Positions 25,243-36,969 of a stretch of DNA of 64,000 bases are shown piece by piece. The stretch is taken from NCBI GenBank assembly GCA_030737875.1, contig CM060915.1:629736786-629800785 (forward strand), in the 5' to 3' direction. The position numbers were made by a program, and so were the translations under genes. The first letter of the stretch is position 1, and each line of letters opens with the position of its first letter. Origin of the DNA: Allium sativum. Taxonomy: Eukaryota; Streptophyta; Magnoliopsida; Asparagales; Amaryllidaceae. The notes beneath the pieces were generated by a model that ran no database searches, was not told the origin of the DNA, and saw only the letters and a list, made by a program, of their open reading frames with translations.

Positions 25243-26225
25243 TGTAATAACCCGGAAATCCGAGCCAATTAAAAAATTTTATTTTGGCAATTTTGATGAA
25301 TTTTGAATATTTAAAATGAATTATTTTAAATAATAACGATGAGAAATTTATTTTGAATAGAATTAGAACGTATATATTTATATAGATCGTAGTTAGAATA
25401 GAAATATTTTATTTTAAATATAAAAGGAATTAAACATGGAGCGGTAGTTCGAAAATTCGATTTTAAACTTCAAATGAATGTACAGGATTCAAAATAAACC
25501 GGATTTTAGCGAAACCAATAATATTCGAATCTATTTGAGAATATCTTTCCAATGAATCCGAAAAATTGAAATTTCATAGCGGGGATAAAAAGTTATCTCC
25601 AATTGAAAATTCAGAATAGTCGCTATGGAATTTTAGCCCTTAAAAATAGCAATTTTGCAAACGACCTCGGTTTTCGACGAAACCATTTTTTTTTTGGGTT
25701 CGGGACGTCAAATTATTGCTAGATTCCAATTTGCATAATTTTCTGAATTAATATCTTAGCGTGGCAAAGGAAAACGCGTTTGACCCGTTTCAGTTAATTT
25801 TAATCGACTGGAAAATGGCCATTTTTCAAAAGGTCTTAGAATTTGACGAAATTAGTTTTATTATGATCGTATCGTCAATACGAAGCTAGAAAATATTTTT
25901 TTCGGAATTTTTAGATTTCTTATGTGGCCCCGGTAAATTGAAATGTGCGTTTGAATTGAATATATATAGATTTAAATTTTAATTTAAACGAAAGCTAATC
26001 GTAACGTTCGAATTGGATTGTGAAACATATCCTATTGTGTTCGGAATGGGGATATTACGCTAGGAGCAACAGTCGGTGGGCTTGATTTCGAGTTTGAATT
26101 TAAAACTAACTTTTTGGAGTTGAAAATTAATATAATATATATATTTTATAATAAAACCCTTCTCCACTCCTTTTCCCTCATTCTCTCCCCGCGGTTCGTT
26201 TTTGGAAAATAGAAAAAAATAAAAA

Positions 26226-26237
26226 TATATATAAAAG
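26226..26237 (+). promoter_or_regulatory. Candidate TATA box, E2 5' LTR
   Basis: TATATATAAAAG sits just upstream of the switch from AT-rich to GC-rich sequence, about 980 bp into the LTR. The 3' LTR has the weaker ATATACAAAAG at the same place (near 33758). A transcription start about 30 bp downstream would put the GC-rich block in the leader. Confidence 0.45.
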
Positions 26238-26484
26238 CGGATCTCGTTAGATCCGCGCTCTCCTCCAATCGCCAAACGCCGGAGGTGGATGACCCCCCTC
26301 TGATCGACGCTGCGCTACTGGCCCCGCCTCAACCTCTTCTGCTGTGAACCGACGCGGTTTCCCCCCTCCAACCGAAGAAAAGGCATGCCAGATCCGGTCG
26401 TGCCCCCCTCTCATGCGCCACCCGCCTCCTCAGGTTGCCGCCCCCTCTCAGCTACGCTCCTCTCCATCCAGTTGAAGGCGTAAT

Positions 26485-26489
26485 CCCCC
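26485..26489. repeat. MITE target-site duplication, left (CCCCC)
   Basis: CCCCC precedes the MITE, and CCCCC follows it at 26882-26886. The empty site in E2's 3' LTR (34014-34024, AATCCCCCAAA) has one run of five C. Because it is a homopolymer the true length is uncertain. Confidence 0.6.
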
Positions 26490-26881
26490 AAGGCAAATTC
26501 TATTTCAACCCATAAAAGTGCTGAGTAGCCCCCCATTTTAACAAAAAAATACAAGGACGAAAATGCCCTTTTTATGTTATATTTTTTTTCCAGTTTTCTG
26601 AACACCTCGTAGTCCCCTTACGTGGTTTATCAGTGTAGCTCGTAGTAGCACTACGTGGTCTTTGAAAAAACCACGAAGAGCTGCTACGAGGTACACTAAG
26701 TAACCACGTAGGGCTACTACGAGGTACACCGATAAACCACGTATTCTCTCTACGTGGGAGGGTATTTTCGGATTTTTTTTAAATTAGCGGGGGGCTACTC
26801 AGTAAAATTGGGGGTATACCAGTTTTTTCATGCTTTGGGGGGCTACTCAGCATATTGCTGGGTTGAAATAGAATTTGCCTT
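26490..26881. mobile_element. Foldback MITE, 392 bp
   Basis: Terminal inverted repeats of 45 bp (26490-26534 and 26837-26881), beginning AAGGCAAATTCTATTTCAAC, with 41 of 45 positions matching. A second inner pair of arms, 26619-26649 and 26713-26743 (TACGTGGTTTATC... on the left), pairs almost perfectly, so nearly the whole element can fold back. The right inner arm is itself a tandem duplicate (CTACGAGGTACAC occurs twice). No coding capacity. It is absent from the E2 3' LTR, so it inserted after E2. The superfamily is unclear: a 5-bp duplication does not settle it. Confidence 0.87.
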
Positions 26882-27119
26882 CCCCCAAACCTGCGAGCAA
26901 CGCGAACCCTAGAACCGCCGTCTCCCCTGCTGACTACAACCGCCACCAACGACGCCGCCAACAGCCATCCATCGCCTCTCCCTCTCTCAACAACCACCAC
27001 GACACCTCCTCCTTTTCCGATCGAAGTAAGTAAATCCAATTTGAAATTTATGTTCACATTTTTACATAAGGAAAGTTCACATTTTTACATAAAGAAAGTT
27101 CACATTTTTATAAGAGTAA

Positions 27120-27500
27120 AGTTTAGATTTTAATATGTAGTAAAAATAGAATTTTTATCAAGAAGATTAGATAAATAAAAATATAATTTTTATATAATGT
27201 AGTGATTAAAAATATGATTTTTATATTATAGAAAGAATAAAAATATAATTTGTATATAATGTAGAGATTAAAAATATGATTTTTATATTATAGAAAGAAT
27301 AAAAATATAATTTTTATATAATGCAGAGATTAAAAATATGATTTTTATATTATAGGAAGAATAAAAATATAATTTTTATATAATGTAGAGATTAAAAATA
27401 TGATTTTTATATTATAGAAAGAATAAAAATATGATTTTTATATTGGTGGAGTATAAAAAATATGATTTTTAATGTATAGAACATCATATTAAAAATGTGA
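27120..27500. repeat. About 62-bp minisatellite, E2 5' LTR
   Basis: About five copies of a unit with AAAAATATGATTTTTATATT then AAAAATATAATTTTTATATA. The 3' LTR has fewer copies (34265-34540), so the array changed length after insertion. Confidence 0.87.
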
Positions 27501-28196
27501 TTTTAATATGAACAGCGTGGAGAGGACTGCATTGGAATTTCAAACAAATCCAAACGGTTCAGAAGTTCAGAAGTAAAGCACGGCGGAGTGGAACCTCGGT
27601 GGGAACTCCTCACTTTTATTTTTAATTTCTAGTTGAAATATATACTAGGATGCAGACGGTGCTTAGCAGCACCCAACACATGTCGCCCACAGACCATGGA
27701 TGACTTGTTTGTTTGATTGCTGTGTTGTGAAAATTTTATTGTGTGACGTGCAATGGAATAAAATATTTTATAGTGGAAAATATTTTATAGTTAAAAATAT
27801 AATTTTTAACATGTATATAAAATAGATGGTAACAAACAAATCGGACGATTTGTTTATATACACTGATTTGAATGATATTGATTGGGACGATAAATTTTAC
27901 ACATCGCCCAACTGCACAAATAAAAATCAGTGTTTGTTGATGTGAAACCCCACACGGGTGTTGGGATGAAATTGGCCATACACTAGTCCCAATAATTAGT
28001 TGTATGTTGATCGATAGATTGACGGCTGCTATAAGCGTTAAATATTTATATTTGATGCTTATGCAGTGTAGAACGCACTTTGGGTGATGGTTGCCTGTGT
28101 TTGATTGTTGTAGTGTATGTGTGGGTATGAAATCCATATAATTAACACTATATGGTAGTTGATTGGGCCTCATTCAAATTTGGAAAATAGAAGTAA

Positions 28197-28377
28197 ATTC
28201 ATGTGTTGAATAAAACATATATTCATGTGTCGAATAGAAGTAAATTCATGTGTTGAATAAAATATATATTCATGTGTTGAATAGAAGTGAATTTATGTGT
28301 TGAATAAAGTATATATTCATGTGTTGAATAAAAACAAATTTCATGTGTTGAAGAAAATATTCATTTGTTGAATAGAA
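28197..28377. repeat. ATTCATGTGTTGAATA short tandem repeats, E2 5' LTR
   Basis: About eight imperfect units of 22-25 bp built on ATTCATGTGTTGAATA. The same array is in the 3' LTR at about 35235-35445 with a different unit order. Scattered single units exist in A2 (near 225-365) and B (51905-52190). Confidence 0.85.
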
Positions 28378-29084
28378 TTACGAAGTTATTGAAATATATA
28401 AAGCCGTGTTGAATTGATTAACGCCATTTTGACGCGAACGATATTTATATCGATTTTATTCATTTTTATAGTGAATATAGAAAAGGAAGTGATTTCAAAA
28501 TATAACGTTTTGAAAATATTATCATTTATAGATTAATGATATGGAATATTCAATTTTGATTTGAAATTGAATATGAAGTTGAAATCGTTTTGAAAATGAA
28601 TTTAAAACGATTTATAAAATATGTTTTGAAAGGAAACCGACGAAGTATATATTGTATATATATTATATATATTATATATATATATATATAATATAATGGC
28701 CTGAATAGAACGCGCCGCGGCAGTTCACGAATTTCGACCATTGACTTTGAATGGATATTGCGGGTGATCCGACCGTCGGATTCTCCTAAACCCAGAACCG
28801 TTGGATTCGTATCGAAAATGGCTTTCTAAGGAATATTAGAGATTTGAAATCTAATGGTTGAATTTCGAATTATGTCCAAATCAAATTTGAAAAGGTCGTT
28901 GTAAGTGCAGTTCGATGGCCGTTGATGGAAATCGACTGTACGGGCCTTGATAAAATTGTCAAAAATAGTAATAATTTGTGTAAAATCATAAGAAATGATT
29001 GGGGAAGAATTGGGATGAAAAACTACATATTTGAAAGGATAAAAGTAGATTTTTATCGAAATGAACTAGTTTTGAACTAGAATA

Positions 29085-29860
29085 ATAATTTATTTATTTT
29101 TAAAATAAATGAGTTGGATTTGAAATGGTTTTTAAAATAACCATAATTTCCAATAATTGAATTGCAATGGATTTGAATCGAAATTGTCTTTGGAATATTT
29201 CGATGTTGGATTTCGTGATGATACAGATATTGTTATGGGAATTTGAAAGATATATTAATATCGTTATTTCCAATACGATATTTGTTGGTCGTAGAATTTG
29301 ATATTGAATATTAGCCAATATATTTTCTATTCAGAGCCTTGTATTTAATATCAAATGTGATTTGGGTTTGTCATGAATGGTGTCTTCATTAGCACTGTTC
29401 TAAAGCCCTGTTGAGAAAAAGATTAAATCTTTTTATTTAGATTTAATGAAGTGTACCAATTAAATGGTATTTAATTGGAATTGAATTTGAATTGATTTTT
29501 GGGTTTATCGTGAATGGTGTTTTAAATAACACTTGTTCTTTAACCCGATAATTAATAAATGTGATTTTGGGTTTATCGTGGGCCGTGTTTTAAATAACAA
29601 TGGTTCTTTAACCCAGTTAAAGCCAGGATGTGATTTCCCAAGTTAAATAATCATTGATAGTGATTACTGAGAAGATTAAAACCAAGTGGAGTTCTATTGA
29701 ATCTTTAATTAGATAGAAATAATCGAGAATGGAGTATCACCAGTTTTTCTCCAGGCGATAGTTAAATCTTTAATTAGATTTGAACGTGAAATGGTAATTG
29801 AATTTACCGATAACGCCGTGGTGTTAGATATGAAGTATGACTAGTTTTACTTCTTGGGAT
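29085..29860 (+). repeat. Hairpin-dense LTR segment (E2 5' LTR)
   Basis: At least eight inverted repeats in about 775 bp. The clearest are: ATTTATTTT-T-AAAATAAAT near 29090-29108; AAAAAGATT-A-AATCTTTTT at 29416-29434; CCAATTAAA-TGGTA-TTTAATTGG at 29456-29478; two nested units at 29501-29546 and 29569-29614 that open GGGTTTATCGTG, hold an inner GTGTT...AACA stem, and close TTTAACCC; AAATCT...AGATTT at 29764-29781; TAACGCCGTGGTGTTA at 29811-29826; and GAAGTA...TACTTC at about 29832-29853. The same series is in E1 and mostly in B. Confidence 0.8.
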
Positions 29861-31738
29861 GAATAGGTTGGGATTGGGAAATAAAATAAATGATTACTTC
29901 GGTGTGGTTCGCTAATCCCGACTAGTTTGAATTGATATTCAAAAGAAGATTAAAGAATAAATTTAAAGAATTTATCTTTGATAAAATTAATGGGAACCTT
30001 TCCTAAAGTATAGGAATATTTGAATAAAAGAATATTCTGAATTGGAATGAGGCGTATGTTGGGTTTGTGTAATACTTGTTTATTATATACGCGAGTTATT
30101 CAGAAAGACCGGGTTTATCCCATTCTGAATAACTGATTCGACGTGGTGTCGAGAATGAAGACGGTGGTTGAAGACCGGAGGTCTTCACTTCGTTTGCGTG
30201 ATTACTGATGATCTTGATTGGGCCGTACACCCAAGAGGAGGGAATCAGTTAGTAGTCGTCCAGAAGTACATGGAGATCGATGGATATGCGAGGTACAAGG
30301 TGCCTCCGGTTTCGTTCAGACCCACAACGGACTTGTAAACGGACTGTGTGTCTGACGTTGGATTTTATTCTGTGTGATTGATTTCTATTAAATATATATC
30401 TGTTTGGCAGTAGAGAATTTATTCTCTTGCTTAACGCCCTTCTCTGATACATACGAGCTCAGAGGTTATATGTTGACGGATATCAAACGCATGGAGTGAT
30501 TTGCCTATGTGGCATGCCTAAGTGGCAATATGATCAAGGCTTCTGTTGAAAAGCAAAGTCTTGTAGTTGATGATCAAAGCACCGCCTGTGTGGCATAGCT
30601 TTGTGTAGCGTTTATTCCCGAGCCTCACACCCCGGTTATGAACCAGAAACGGGAGAAGGACCTCAGGGAGGGCATGCGTTTCCTACTAGCTAGAAGTGGC
30701 GTCAGTGGTTTTATATGCCTTGACGAGTTTGACTTATGTGGTTGTTGCTGTTGCGAGGCGCCTCGGATATATCGGTGACTGTGTGGAGCCGATGGAGTCA
30801 TTGGACTCATTAACACCCCATAGGGTGGGGAAACGCAGTGTTTAGGCATTTTAATCCACATCGGTGGACCGGCCCTGACGATCCAAGGGCCCACCTGAGT
30901 CTGGGTCCTGAGACACGGGCTAGAGCGTCTCGAATCGGTAGAGGACTATCTTTTGCCTCGGTTCACAGATGGAAATCCAACTTCCAATACGTGACTTTGC
31001 GGTTTTATTTGTAGAGCCTAGTATGGCGACATAGTGAGATGGAGCACTTATGCCGTCTATGATTGATACTTACGATTGAAATTGTTTTATACACTATGCA
31101 CTTATAATAGTATCAAATGATTTATTTTAAACGTATCAAGCATTCTTGGCTATTATAAGGTAAAAACCCTATCCTCCAGCTTGCGTTGCATTGTGTGATG
31201 GGACCTGGGTCTTATAATAGCTTCATTGTTCTATATTTAGCATTGCGCTGTTGTTTTATGCACTGGTATTCTTGGGAGGAAACCCGTTCCGTGTTATACG
31301 GCGTGGTCCCTTGATTTACCTAACTTTAAAATAAAGATTAATAAATGTTTTAGTTCTCACACCAGTCACATGACTGACCTGGAATTTATTGTTTTAACCT
31401 AAACTCTGGGTGCCCTTATTTTGACACAGGCAGCTAGTAGTTTTGGTTTTGCAGATTTATATTCACAGGATCCTGATTTACAGCTGGAACGATACTCGGA
31501 AAGCTCTGTATCCGTGTATTACTTTCAGTTGTGTATTGTATTATTTTTCCGCTGCTATGTAATTTATTGTAATCTCTGATATTTTCTGTGTAATATTTAT
31601 TCATACTCTGTATATTCTTGTATTCTGATAGAATTATTGTAATAAACAATGAAATGTTCTTCTGTTTGTGTTCCGATGTGGCTTGTCCTCAACTCAATCC
31701 GGGCTTTTCTTACCGAGGAAGTTCGGGTCGTTTTAGCT

Positions 31739-31750
31739 TGGTATCAGAGC
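31739..31750 (+). promoter_or_regulatory. E2 primer binding site (tRNA-iMet type)
   Basis: TGGTATCAGAGC begins three bases after the 5' LTR end at 31735. It is complementary to the 3' end of initiator methionine tRNA. Confidence 0.94.
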
Positions 31751-32757
31751 TTTGGTTTACAAAGCTCGGAGAACAAGACACGTTAGAACCATTCGAAAGA
31801 ATTCATCAGAGAATAGGTTAGTAATATCCAATAAGAATGACTCGTTAGAGATGGGATCACTAGTATCCTAGAACGGGTGTGAAGAGTATATTTTTAGAAT
31901 GAAAACAATTTTTGTTTTGAAAATTTAAATCAATTATTCGTATTTGATTATTTATTTTATATTGAATTTGGACAATCCAGTATATAAAGATTTTGCGTAT
32001 ACGTCTGATCCACGTGTATTCGAAGTTTCAGTATACTGGATAGATATAGAATCACACTTTAGTCGCTCGGACATGATTCTAATGATTGACGCGCCATCAT
32101 CAGAATTTATTTTCGTGTTTCGAAAGTGGGATTTCTATATATTTCCAATTGAATGGTGTGATAACCAAAATTAAATAGGGTCTATTGTTGTGATTTGGCA
32201 TCAAAAATATGATTTTTGAACTATGTATCATAGTTATGAATTTGAAAAGATAATCAACTAATTGATTGTTGATTGTATTGTTTGGTTATTGGTTGATAAA
32301 TTAGAATTTGAACCATTTAGCCAAATTGAACCAAATAGTGAGTTATATTGAAAATTTATCGCATATGCATGCATGTACGTGTACTTACACTGAACAGGTC
32401 ATAGCAAGGAGGCTAGAGCAGAAGAATAAAATTGTTTGCCCGACAAATAGGTACAGTTTACTAATTTATTGGGTTTGGATGATTTTATGAGCCGATTGGC
32501 TAGCCGCTTGGCTTTTTCTTTTTCTTTTTGGATTGATGAGGGCCATGAGGGGCTATTTGAAATATCCCGATGTCCCCGGTGCAGGGGAGATTATGGTGAA
32601 TTTTTTCGAAAATTTAGGGTGTTAGCCAAATTTTTTAAAAATTTGAAAGGTTCTTAGAAACCGAAAAGTTGAAGAACTTAAGCCGTAATGAAAATAATGA
32701 AAGTTGAGTTGATTTGTAAAACAACTTTCAGCTTCGTTCCTTTTCGGGGACGAAAAG

Positions 32758-32774
32758 TTTTAAGTGGAGGAGAT
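32758..32774 (+). promoter_or_regulatory. E2 polypurine tract
   Basis: TTTTAAGTGGAGGAGAT immediately before the 3' LTR start TGTAATAACCC at 32775. E1 has TTTTAAGTGGGGGAGAT. The upstream TTTTCGGGGACGAAAAG is typical of Tekay/Del chromovirus 3' ends. Confidence 0.88.
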
Positions 32775-35700
32775 TGTAATAACCCGGAAATCCGAGCCAA
32801 TTTAAAAATTTTATTTTGGCAATTTTGATGAATTTTAAATATTTAAAATGAATTATATTTAATAATAACGACGAGAAATTTATTTTGAATAGAATTAGAA
32901 CGTATATATTTATATAGATCATCGTTAGAATAGAAATATTTTATTTTAAATATAAAAGGAATTAAAAATGGAGCGGTAATTTGAAAAATCGATTTTAAAC
33001 TTCAAATGAATGTACAGGATTCAAAATAAACCGGATTTTAACGAAACCAAAAATATTCGATTCTATTTGAGAATATCTTTCCAACGAATCCGAAAAATTG
33101 AAATTTCATAGCGGGGATAAAAAGTTATGTCCAATTGAAAATTCAGAATAGTCGCTATGAAATTTTAGCCCTTAAAAATAGCAATTTTGCAAACGACCTC
33201 GGTTTTCGACGAAACCACTTTTGTTGGGTCCGGGACGTCAAATTATTGCTAGATTCCAATTTGCATAATTTTCTGAATCAATATGTGAGCGTGGCGAAGG
33301 AAAGCGCGTTTGACCAGTTTTAGTTAATTTTAATCGACTGGAAAATGGCCATTTTTCAAAAGGTCTTAGAATTTGACGAAATTAGTTTTATTAGGACCGT
33401 ATCGTCAATACGAAGCTAGAAAATATTTATCGGGAATTTTTAGAGTTCGTATGTGGCCCCGGTAAATTGAAATGTGCGTTTGAATTGAATATATATAGAT
33501 TTATATTTTAATTTAAACGAAAGCTGATCGTAACATTCGAATTGGCTTGTGAGACATATCCCATTGTGTTCGGAATGGGGGTATTACAGTAGGGGCGACA
33601 GTCGGTGGGCTTGATTTCGAGTTCGAATTTAAAACTAACCTTTTGGAGTTGAAAATTAATATAATATAATATATATATTGTAATAAAACCCTTCTCCACT
33701 CCTTTTCCCTCATTCTCTCCCCGTAGTTCATTTCCAGAAAATAGATAAAAAAGAAAAAAATATACAAAAGCGGATCTCGTTCAACCCGCGCTCTCCTCCA
33801 ATCGCCAGACGCCGGAGGTGGATGACCCCCCTCCGATCGACGCCACGTTACTAGCCCCGCCTCCCCCTCTTTTGCTATGAACCGACGCGGTTTCGCCCCT
33901 TCCAATCGAAGAAAAGCCACGCCAGATCCGGTCGCGCCCCCTCTCGTGCGCCACCCGCCTCCTCAGGTTGCCGCCCCCTCTCAGCTACGATCCTCTCCAT
34001 CCAGTTGAAGGCGTAATCCCCCAAACCCACGAGCAATGCGAACCCTAGAACCGCCGTCTTCCTTGCTGACTGCAACCGCCACCAACGGTGTCAGCAACAG
34101 CCATATGTCGCCTCTCCCTCTCTCAACAACCACCACGACACCTCCTCCTTTTCCGATCGAAGTAAGTAAATCCAATTTGAAATTTATGTTCATATTTTTA
34201 CATAAGGAAAGTTCACCTTTTTACATAAAGAAAGTTCACATTATTATAGGAGTAAAGTTTAGATTGTAATATGTAGTAAAAATAGAATTTTTATCATGAA
34301 GATTAGTTAAATAAAAATATAATTTTTATATAATGTAGAGATTAAAAATATGATTTTTATATTATAGAAAGAATAAAAATATAATTTTTATATAATGTAG
34401 AGATTAAAAATATGATTTTTATATTATAGAAAAAATAAAAATATAATTTTTATGTAATGTAGAAATTAAAAATATGATTTTTATATTGGTGGAGTATTAA
34501 AAATATGATTTTTAATGTATAGAACATCATATTAAAAATGTGATTTTAATATGAACAGCGTGGAGAGGACTGCATTGGAATTTCAAACAAATCCAAACGG
34601 TTCAGAAGTTCAGAAGTAAAGCACGACGGAGTGGAACCCTCGGTGAGAATCCTCACTTTTATTTTTAATTTCTAGTTGAAACATATACTAGGATGCAGAC
34701 GGTGCTTAGCAGCACCCGACACCCGTCGTCCACAGACCATGGATGACTTGTTTGTTTGATTTCTCTGTTGTGAAAATTTTATTGTGTGATGTGCAATGGT
34801 ATAAAATATTTTATAGTGGAAAATATTTTATAGTTAAAAATATAATTTTTAACGTGTATATAAAATAGATGGTAATAAACAAATCGGACGATTTGTTTAT
34901 ATACACTGATTTGACTGATATTGATTGGGACGATAAATTTTACACATCGCCCAACTGCACAAATAAAAGTCTGTGTTTGTTGATGTGAAACCCCACACGG
35001 GTGTTGGGATGAAATTGGCCATACACTAGTCCCAGTAATTAACTGTATGTCGATCGATAGATTGACAGGCTGCTATAAGCGTTAAATATTTATATTTGAT
35101 GCTTATGCAATGTAGAACGCACTTTGGGTGATGGTTGCCTGTGTTTGATTGTTGTAGTGTACGTGTGGGTATGAAATCCATATAATTAACACTATATGGT
35201 AGTTGATTGGGCCTCATTCAAATTTGGAAAATAGAAGTAAATTCATGTGTTGAATAAAACATATATTCATGTGTTGAATAAAACATATATTCATGTGTTG
35301 AATAGAAGTAAATTCATGTGTTCAATAAAATATATATTCATGTGTTGAATAGAAGTGAATTCATGTGTTGAATAAAATATATATTCATGTGTTGAATAAA
35401 AACAAATTTCATGTGTTGAAGAAAATATTCATTTGTTGAATAGAATGACGAAGTTATTGAAATATATAAAGCCGTGTTGATTTGATTGATCCCATTTTGA
35501 CGTGAACGATATTTATATCGATTTTATTCATTTTTATAGTGAATATAGAAAAGGAAGTGATTTCAAAATATAACGTTTTGAAAATATTATCATTTATAGA
35601 TTAATGATATGGAATATTCAATTTTGATTTGAAATTGAATATGAAGTTGAAATCGTTTTGAAAACGAATTTAAAATGATTTATAAAATATGTTTTGAAAG

Positions 35701-36558
35701 AAAATCGATGAAGTATATATTATATATATCATATATATAATGTAATGGCCTGAATAGAACGCGCCGCGCCCGGTAGTTCAAGAATTTCGACCATTGACTT
35801 CGAATGGATATTGTGGGAGATCCGACCGTCGGATTCTCCTAAACCCGGAACCGTTGGGTTCGTATCGAAAAGGGCTTTCTAGTGAATGTTAGAGATTTGA
35901 AATCTAGCAGTTGGATTTGGAATTATATCCAAATCAAATTTGAAAACGTAGCTGTAAGTGCAGTTCGATGGCCGTTGATTGAAATCGACTGTACGGGTCT
36001 TGATAAAATTATTAAAAATAGTAATAATTTGTGTAAAATCATAAGAAATGATTTGGGAAGAATTGGGATGAAAAACACCATATTTGAAAGGATAAAAGTA
36101 GATTTTTATTGAAATGAACTAGTTCTGAACTAGAATAATAACTTATTTATTTTTAAAATAAATGAATTGGATTTGAAATGGTTTTGAAAATAACCAGAAC
36201 TTCCAATAATTGAATTGGAATGGACTTGAATCGAAATTGTCTTTGGAACATTTCGATGTTGGATTTCGTGATGATACAGATATTGTTATGGGAATTTGAA
36301 AGATATATTAATATCGTTATTTCCAATACGATATTTGTTGGTCGTAGAATTTGATATTGAATATAAGCCGATATATTTTCTATTCAGAGCCTTGTATTTA
36401 ATATCAAATGTGATTTGGGTTTGTCGTGAATGGTGTCTTCATTAACACTGTTCTTAAGCCTAGTTGAGAAAAAGATTGAATCTTTTTATTTAGATTTAAT
36501 GAAGTGTACCAATTAAATGGTATTTAATTGGAATTGAATTTGAATTGATTTTTGGGCA

Positions 36559-36708
36559 AGATCAAATCAGATTATAGAACAAGACTTTATAAACAACGTT
36601 CAACAAATTGGAATTCATTTATCAACAGATTTTTATCTTCCGTTTGAACTAATTTCTATAATTCTTTTAGTTTCTTTGATAGGCGCAATTACTATGGCTC
36701 GTCAATAA
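36559..36708 (+). pseudogene. ndhG: ndhG C-terminal fragment (plastid NADH dehydrogenase-like subunit 6)
   Basis: An open frame of 49 codons ends at a TAA (36706-36708). It reads [13 protein letters not shown]...[19 protein letters not shown] and finishes GAITMARQ, which is the C-terminus of plastid NdhG, a membrane subunit of the thylakoid NDH complex. The usual protein is about 176 residues, so roughly the last quarter is present. It has no start codon or promoter and is a relic of plastid DNA. Confidence 0.93.
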
Positions 36709-36852
36709 TAAATAGTTTAGTTAGAATAAAAAAAATTAGTTTAATCTACTGTTAATATTCCCTTTTTTATGTAATCGCTCGATTCTAGTCAATCAACTTG
36801 GTTGAATTTTTGTTCATATTGAAACGAATCGGGGTTGATCAGGAGTTAGTCA

Positions 36853-36969
36853 ATGATGTTTGAACATGTACTTTTTTTGAGTGTCTATTTATTTGCAATT
36901 GGTATCTATGGATTGATCACAAGTCGAAACATGGTTAGAGCACTTATGTGTCTTGAACTTATACTAAAT
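36853..36969 (+). pseudogene. ndhE: ndhE N-terminal fragment (plastid NADH dehydrogenase-like subunit 4L)
   Basis: Starts ATGATGTTTGAACATG and reads [20 protein letters not shown], then [19 protein letters not shown], 39 codons in all, before the plastid sequence stops at 36969. It matches the N-terminus of plastid NdhE (about 101 residues), a hydrophobic NDH-complex membrane subunit. Reading runs into LTR sequence and stops at once. Not functional. Confidence 0.94.

Larger units (their letters stand above)
26260..27031 (+). promoter_or_regulatory. GC-rich leader and splice-donor-like site, E2 5' LTR
   Basis: Once the MITE is removed this is a GC-rich leader of about 370 bp containing GCGAACCCTAGAACCGCC. 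It ends with TCGAAGTAAGTAAATCC at 27022-27038, a good match to a plant 5' splice site (GTAAGT at 27026-27031). The 3' LTR keeps the same site (GTAAGT at 34162-34167). Splicing is an inference; no transcript evidence can be read here. Confidence 0.35.
25243..31735 (+). repeat. E2 5' LTR, 6493 bp
   Basis: Starts TGTAATAACCCGGAAATCC and ends CGGGTCGTTTTA. Features in order: AT-rich start, TATA-like box near 26226, GC-rich leader, foldback MITE 26490-26881, leader end, minisatellite about 27120-27500, conserved GCAGACGGTG block near 27653, ATTCATGTGTTGAATA repeats 28197-28377, hairpin-dense segment 29085-29860, and a conserved 3' part. No open frame is kept between the two LTRs. Confidence 0.9.
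31736..32774 (+). other. E2 internal region, non-coding (1039 bp)
   Basis: Homologous in reverse to E1's 4074-5095. It starts with three bases, then the primer site, then a hairpin GAGCTTTG-GTTTA-CAAAGCTC (31747-31767). Near 31838 ATGACTCGTTAG would be a start codon followed at once by a stop; E1 has the same, so no gag is made from it. Ends with TTTTCGGGGACGAAAAG and the polypurine tract. No enzyme motif is present in either copy. Confidence 0.85.
36557..36969 (+). other. Nuclear plastid DNA insert (ndhG-ndhE region)
   Basis: A 413-bp block absent from the E2 5' LTR. It holds the 3' end of ndhG, a 144-bp spacer and the 5' end of ndhE in the plastid gene order. The left junction follows TTTTTGGG; the right junction is before TAACGGTGTTTTAAATACC. 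The 5' LTR has TTTATCGTGAAT at the join, so about 9-12 bp of LTR was lost. This is the pattern of end-joining repair that captures organelle DNA. Both genes are truncated and silent in this context. Confidence 0.93.

Noticed and set aside
31739..31750. tRNA gene
   Set aside because: Only the 12-18 bases complementary to a tRNA 3' end are present; it is a primer binding site.
36559..36969. Functional ndhG and ndhE genes
   Set aside because: Both are truncated, lie inside an LTR, and lack promoters; this is plastid DNA inserted in the nucleus.
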